Origin: Polydactylus sextarius | Taxonomy: Eukaryota > Chordata > Actinopteri > Polynemidae | Direction of reading: 5' to 3' | Length of the DNA stretch: 64,000 nucleotides | Assembly (NCBI GenBank): GCA_016801845.1 | Contig: CM028911.1 | Span: 7,982,885 to 8,046,884, forward strand | Shown here: piece after piece, positions 11,901-64,000 of the stretch | How the letters are laid out: every line of letters begins with the position of its first letter | How positions within the stretch are numbered: the first letter of the stretch is position 1 | Position numbers and translations under genes: made by a program | The notes under the pieces: generated by a model | The model's input: only the letters and a program-made list of their open reading frames with translations | Databases searched by the model: none | Told to the model about the DNA's origin: nothing

Positions 11901-12000
11901 AATCTAAAAAGCCACAAGGCAGGGTATTTCTCTGAGCCTAATAATCCCATTATGATCCCAGTGAGGAAAAAAAACAGCTCTGTCAAAGCAGGGAGCATTG
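8990..12000. other. Intergenic region, no gene seen
   Basis: This is AT-rich sequence between tbxt and pde10a with only short, non-conserved open frames. It holds a T/C-rich run near 9306-9338 and no recognisable exon, RNA gene or intact repeat. Enhancers for tbxt or pde10a may lie here but cannot be read from one sequence. Confidence 0.6.
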
Positions 12001-12014
12001 ACGCAAGCATGTCT

Positions 12015-12022
12015 TGACGTCA
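12015..12022. promoter_or_regulatory. Perfect CRE palindrome
   Basis: TGACGTCA, the full cAMP response element bound by CREB/ATF factors, lies about 1.86 kb upstream of the first pde10a coding exon. Function is inferred from the motif only. Confidence 0.45.
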
Positions 12023-12075
12023 GTAGCTGCAGTGAATGAGGCAGGGGAGGAGAGAAGGAGGGAGGGGGTGAGAGC

Positions 12076-12077
<2 letters not shown>

Positions 12078-12112
<35 letters not shown>
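12078..12112. repeat. (GA)n microsatellite
   Basis: An uninterrupted GA run of 35 bases lies about 1.8 kb upstream of pde10a exon 1a. GA tracts near promoters can be GAGA-type elements, but nothing else here supports that. Confidence 0.9.
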
Positions 12113-12115
<3 letters not shown>

Positions 12116-12699
12116 TGTTTGCCTTCAGAAAATACCACGAAATACCAGCGTCACTGGCATGAATGCAACTGTAGCTCTTTGCAAGAAAGCCGTCGCAGAT
12201 GTGCGCATATGGATACACACAAAGAATAAATAATAAAATAAATAAATAAATCCACAGCTTTTTAATTTAAGAAAACAAACTAACATCCAAGTTACACTTT
12301 TTTGGAGAAACTGTATAGGTGCTGCACTGGAAATCTAAACCAGATGTAGTAAATGGAATATGATCCTCTGACCCGGGAGTGTTCATAAATAAATCAGCAT
12401 ATGAGAAAATGAAGAGAGGAAGAGGAGTGTGTGTGTATGTGTCTATGTGTGCGTGTGCGCGCGCGTGTGTGTGTCTAGAGAGAAAGAGGGAGAGCCTTTG
12501 CTCAACTGGTGTCAGGCACCCATCTGTGACTGAAAATTAATGTGTGTGAAAGTAGCCTAGCTGTAGCGGAGATAATCTGAGAATCTTATTATTATTATTA
12601 TTTTGCATTGGTGAAAAGGGAGAGTTAATTTTTCATATTATTATGTTTTTTTTTCTTTTGATCCCCGGCATTCAGAACTGACAGGACTGGAGGGGGAAA

Positions 12700-13875
12700 A
12701 CTACCGTCAAGCAATTTGTAAAAGTCAACCCGGTGGCGTCATTGCCTCCTCTCTACCTATAGTACGCGCAACGCCACGAACCCTCCTGCTGCATTTATTC
12801 ACAGCCTATTCTCAAGTTGCTCTGTGGCTCCCGCACACTGGAGTGAAAGCAAACCTGTTCGTCCAAGACTGGTCCTAATAACACAATGCGTGTTTGTTCG
12901 ATTTATGTCACTCTGGCACTTGGATTGGGAGATTTTACGCAAGAAGTGTCACAGACTAATAGAGTTTTTTCTACTCGTCGCTGGACTGATGGTGTTGTAA
13001 AAGAGAAGGTATTGTGCCGCGCACTCCCCCTACACCACAGCTGTACTACACCGTCTCCAGTTTTACGCTGGGGAGGAATCCTCCTCTCCGCCTTCACAGA
13101 TGTTGCCGGAGAGCATTTTCTACCCGCAACTTAGTGTGCAGCTCAGATGTTGCCACAGGGACACATGCTTTGCTGCATTCAGACCACGTCCACATAATCT
13201 CTATTTACATTGGCCTATACTCTTCAAGATACCCAAGAGTTCCCGTTGTGTCGGTTGTGCGTCATCCGTGCCTGATTAGAGTTGTAGTCTGACGTCGCCG
13301 AGCATCATTCAAGCATATCACCTCATACAGTGCTGAAAATCTAAGCTGAATTTTTTTTTTTTTTTTAAATATATAAACATAGATATACCAACAACCAACC
13401 GGAGTGACGGAAACGGCGTTATCACTAAGACGTGGATCAACAAGTTGCAGCCAGTGCGTAATTTCCATCTTAAAGCGGTTCGAGCATAATCCGCGTCACA
13501 CGTGATCGACAAATCGCTTCAGCTGCAAATATTTCTCATTTGTCAAGAGAAATAAGCTCCGGACTGTCCGCGGACACACATCTTGCCGCGAATTACGCGA
13601 ATCAGGAGCTGACCGGCTCCAGCTCCATGCCTCGCTGCGTCTCCAGATGCTCTGCTGGCCACCACATGGTAACTTTGCGCACACAGCACGCTGGAAAGAT
13701 GACATATAGAGAAGGGATCTGAATGAATGGGACTGTGATTTACTCGCATTTCTCTTCTCGCCTCCCTCCAGACTGTTGTATGTGTTGTATATCCTGCTGG
13801 TTGAAGGTGTCTCACGTTATCAGCAGTAATCGATTCAGCGGTGGATAGATCCATCACTCGAACAGGGAGCAGCAA
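12700..13875 (+). promoter_or_regulatory. Probable pde10a distal promoter and 5' UTR
   Basis: The region is richer in CpG than its surroundings, for example around 12715-12800, 13240-13300 and 13400-13640. It leads directly into the first pde10a coding exon, which suggests a CpG-type promoter and long 5' UTR. There is no clear TATA box. Several short upstream ATG frames exist, including one of 82 codons at 12886-13134, which I do not recognise as a protein. Confidence 0.4.
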
Positions 13876-63914
<50,039 letters not shown>

Positions 63915-64000
63915 GTAAGATTTGCACTTTTACTCATGTGTCTGCAACTGTACTTGCTCTCTACTTCACACATTTCTGCATTGTGATGCTGTGGAATAAC

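Noticed and set aside
12886..13134. 82-codon frame with a signal-peptide-like start
   Set aside because: No family recognised and no downstream exon in phase; more likely an upstream frame in the pde10a 5' region.

Overview
The window is vertebrate genomic DNA, almost certainly from a ray-finned (teleost) fish. Its genes are split by GT-AG introns, microsatellites are very abundant, and several decayed repeats resemble families common in teleost genomes. The two recognisable proteins are a Brachyury (TBXT) orthologue and phosphodiesterase 10A. They lie in the same order and orientation as on human chromosome 6q27. I see nothing bacterial, no rRNA or CRISPR array, and no autonomous mobile element.

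Layout. Positions 1-4927 hold the 3' part of a multi-exon plus-strand gene that I do not recognise; the exon phases join into one open frame of about 204 codons. Next comes a short intergenic region with the tbxt promoter: two TCF/LEF-type sites, a CCAAT box and a TATA box. Positions 6004-8554 hold a complete eight-exon tbxt gene of 436 codons, most like tbxtb. A gene-free stretch of about 5.3 kb follows. From 13876 to the right edge runs pde10a, with two alternative first coding exons (13876-13948 and 31716-31779) and 19 shared coding exons from 43832 to 63914. At least one last coding exon lies beyond the window.

The pde10a exons encode GAF-A, GAF-B with an intact NK...F...DE signature, and the HD-type catalytic domain. 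The metal-binding His and Asp residues and the purine-selecting glutamine are present; that glutamine is the last codon seen. The 31.7 kb first exon encodes the PDE10A2-type N terminus and keeps the cysteine and the RRLT site that serve palmitoylation and PKA phosphorylation in mammalian PDE10A2. The 13.9 kb first exon encodes a lysine/arginine-rich start.

The large pde10a introns carry dinucleotide, trinucleotide and tetranucleotide arrays, including a CTAT array of about 1.05 kb. They also hold a tRNA-derived SINE-like copy and a Tc1-like transposon relic about 80 bp upstream of exon 3. Five perfect CRE palindromes are scattered from 12 to 52 kb, which is notable in a gene for a cAMP hydrolase. 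Beyond these I found no convincing novel system; the most useful leads are regulatory.
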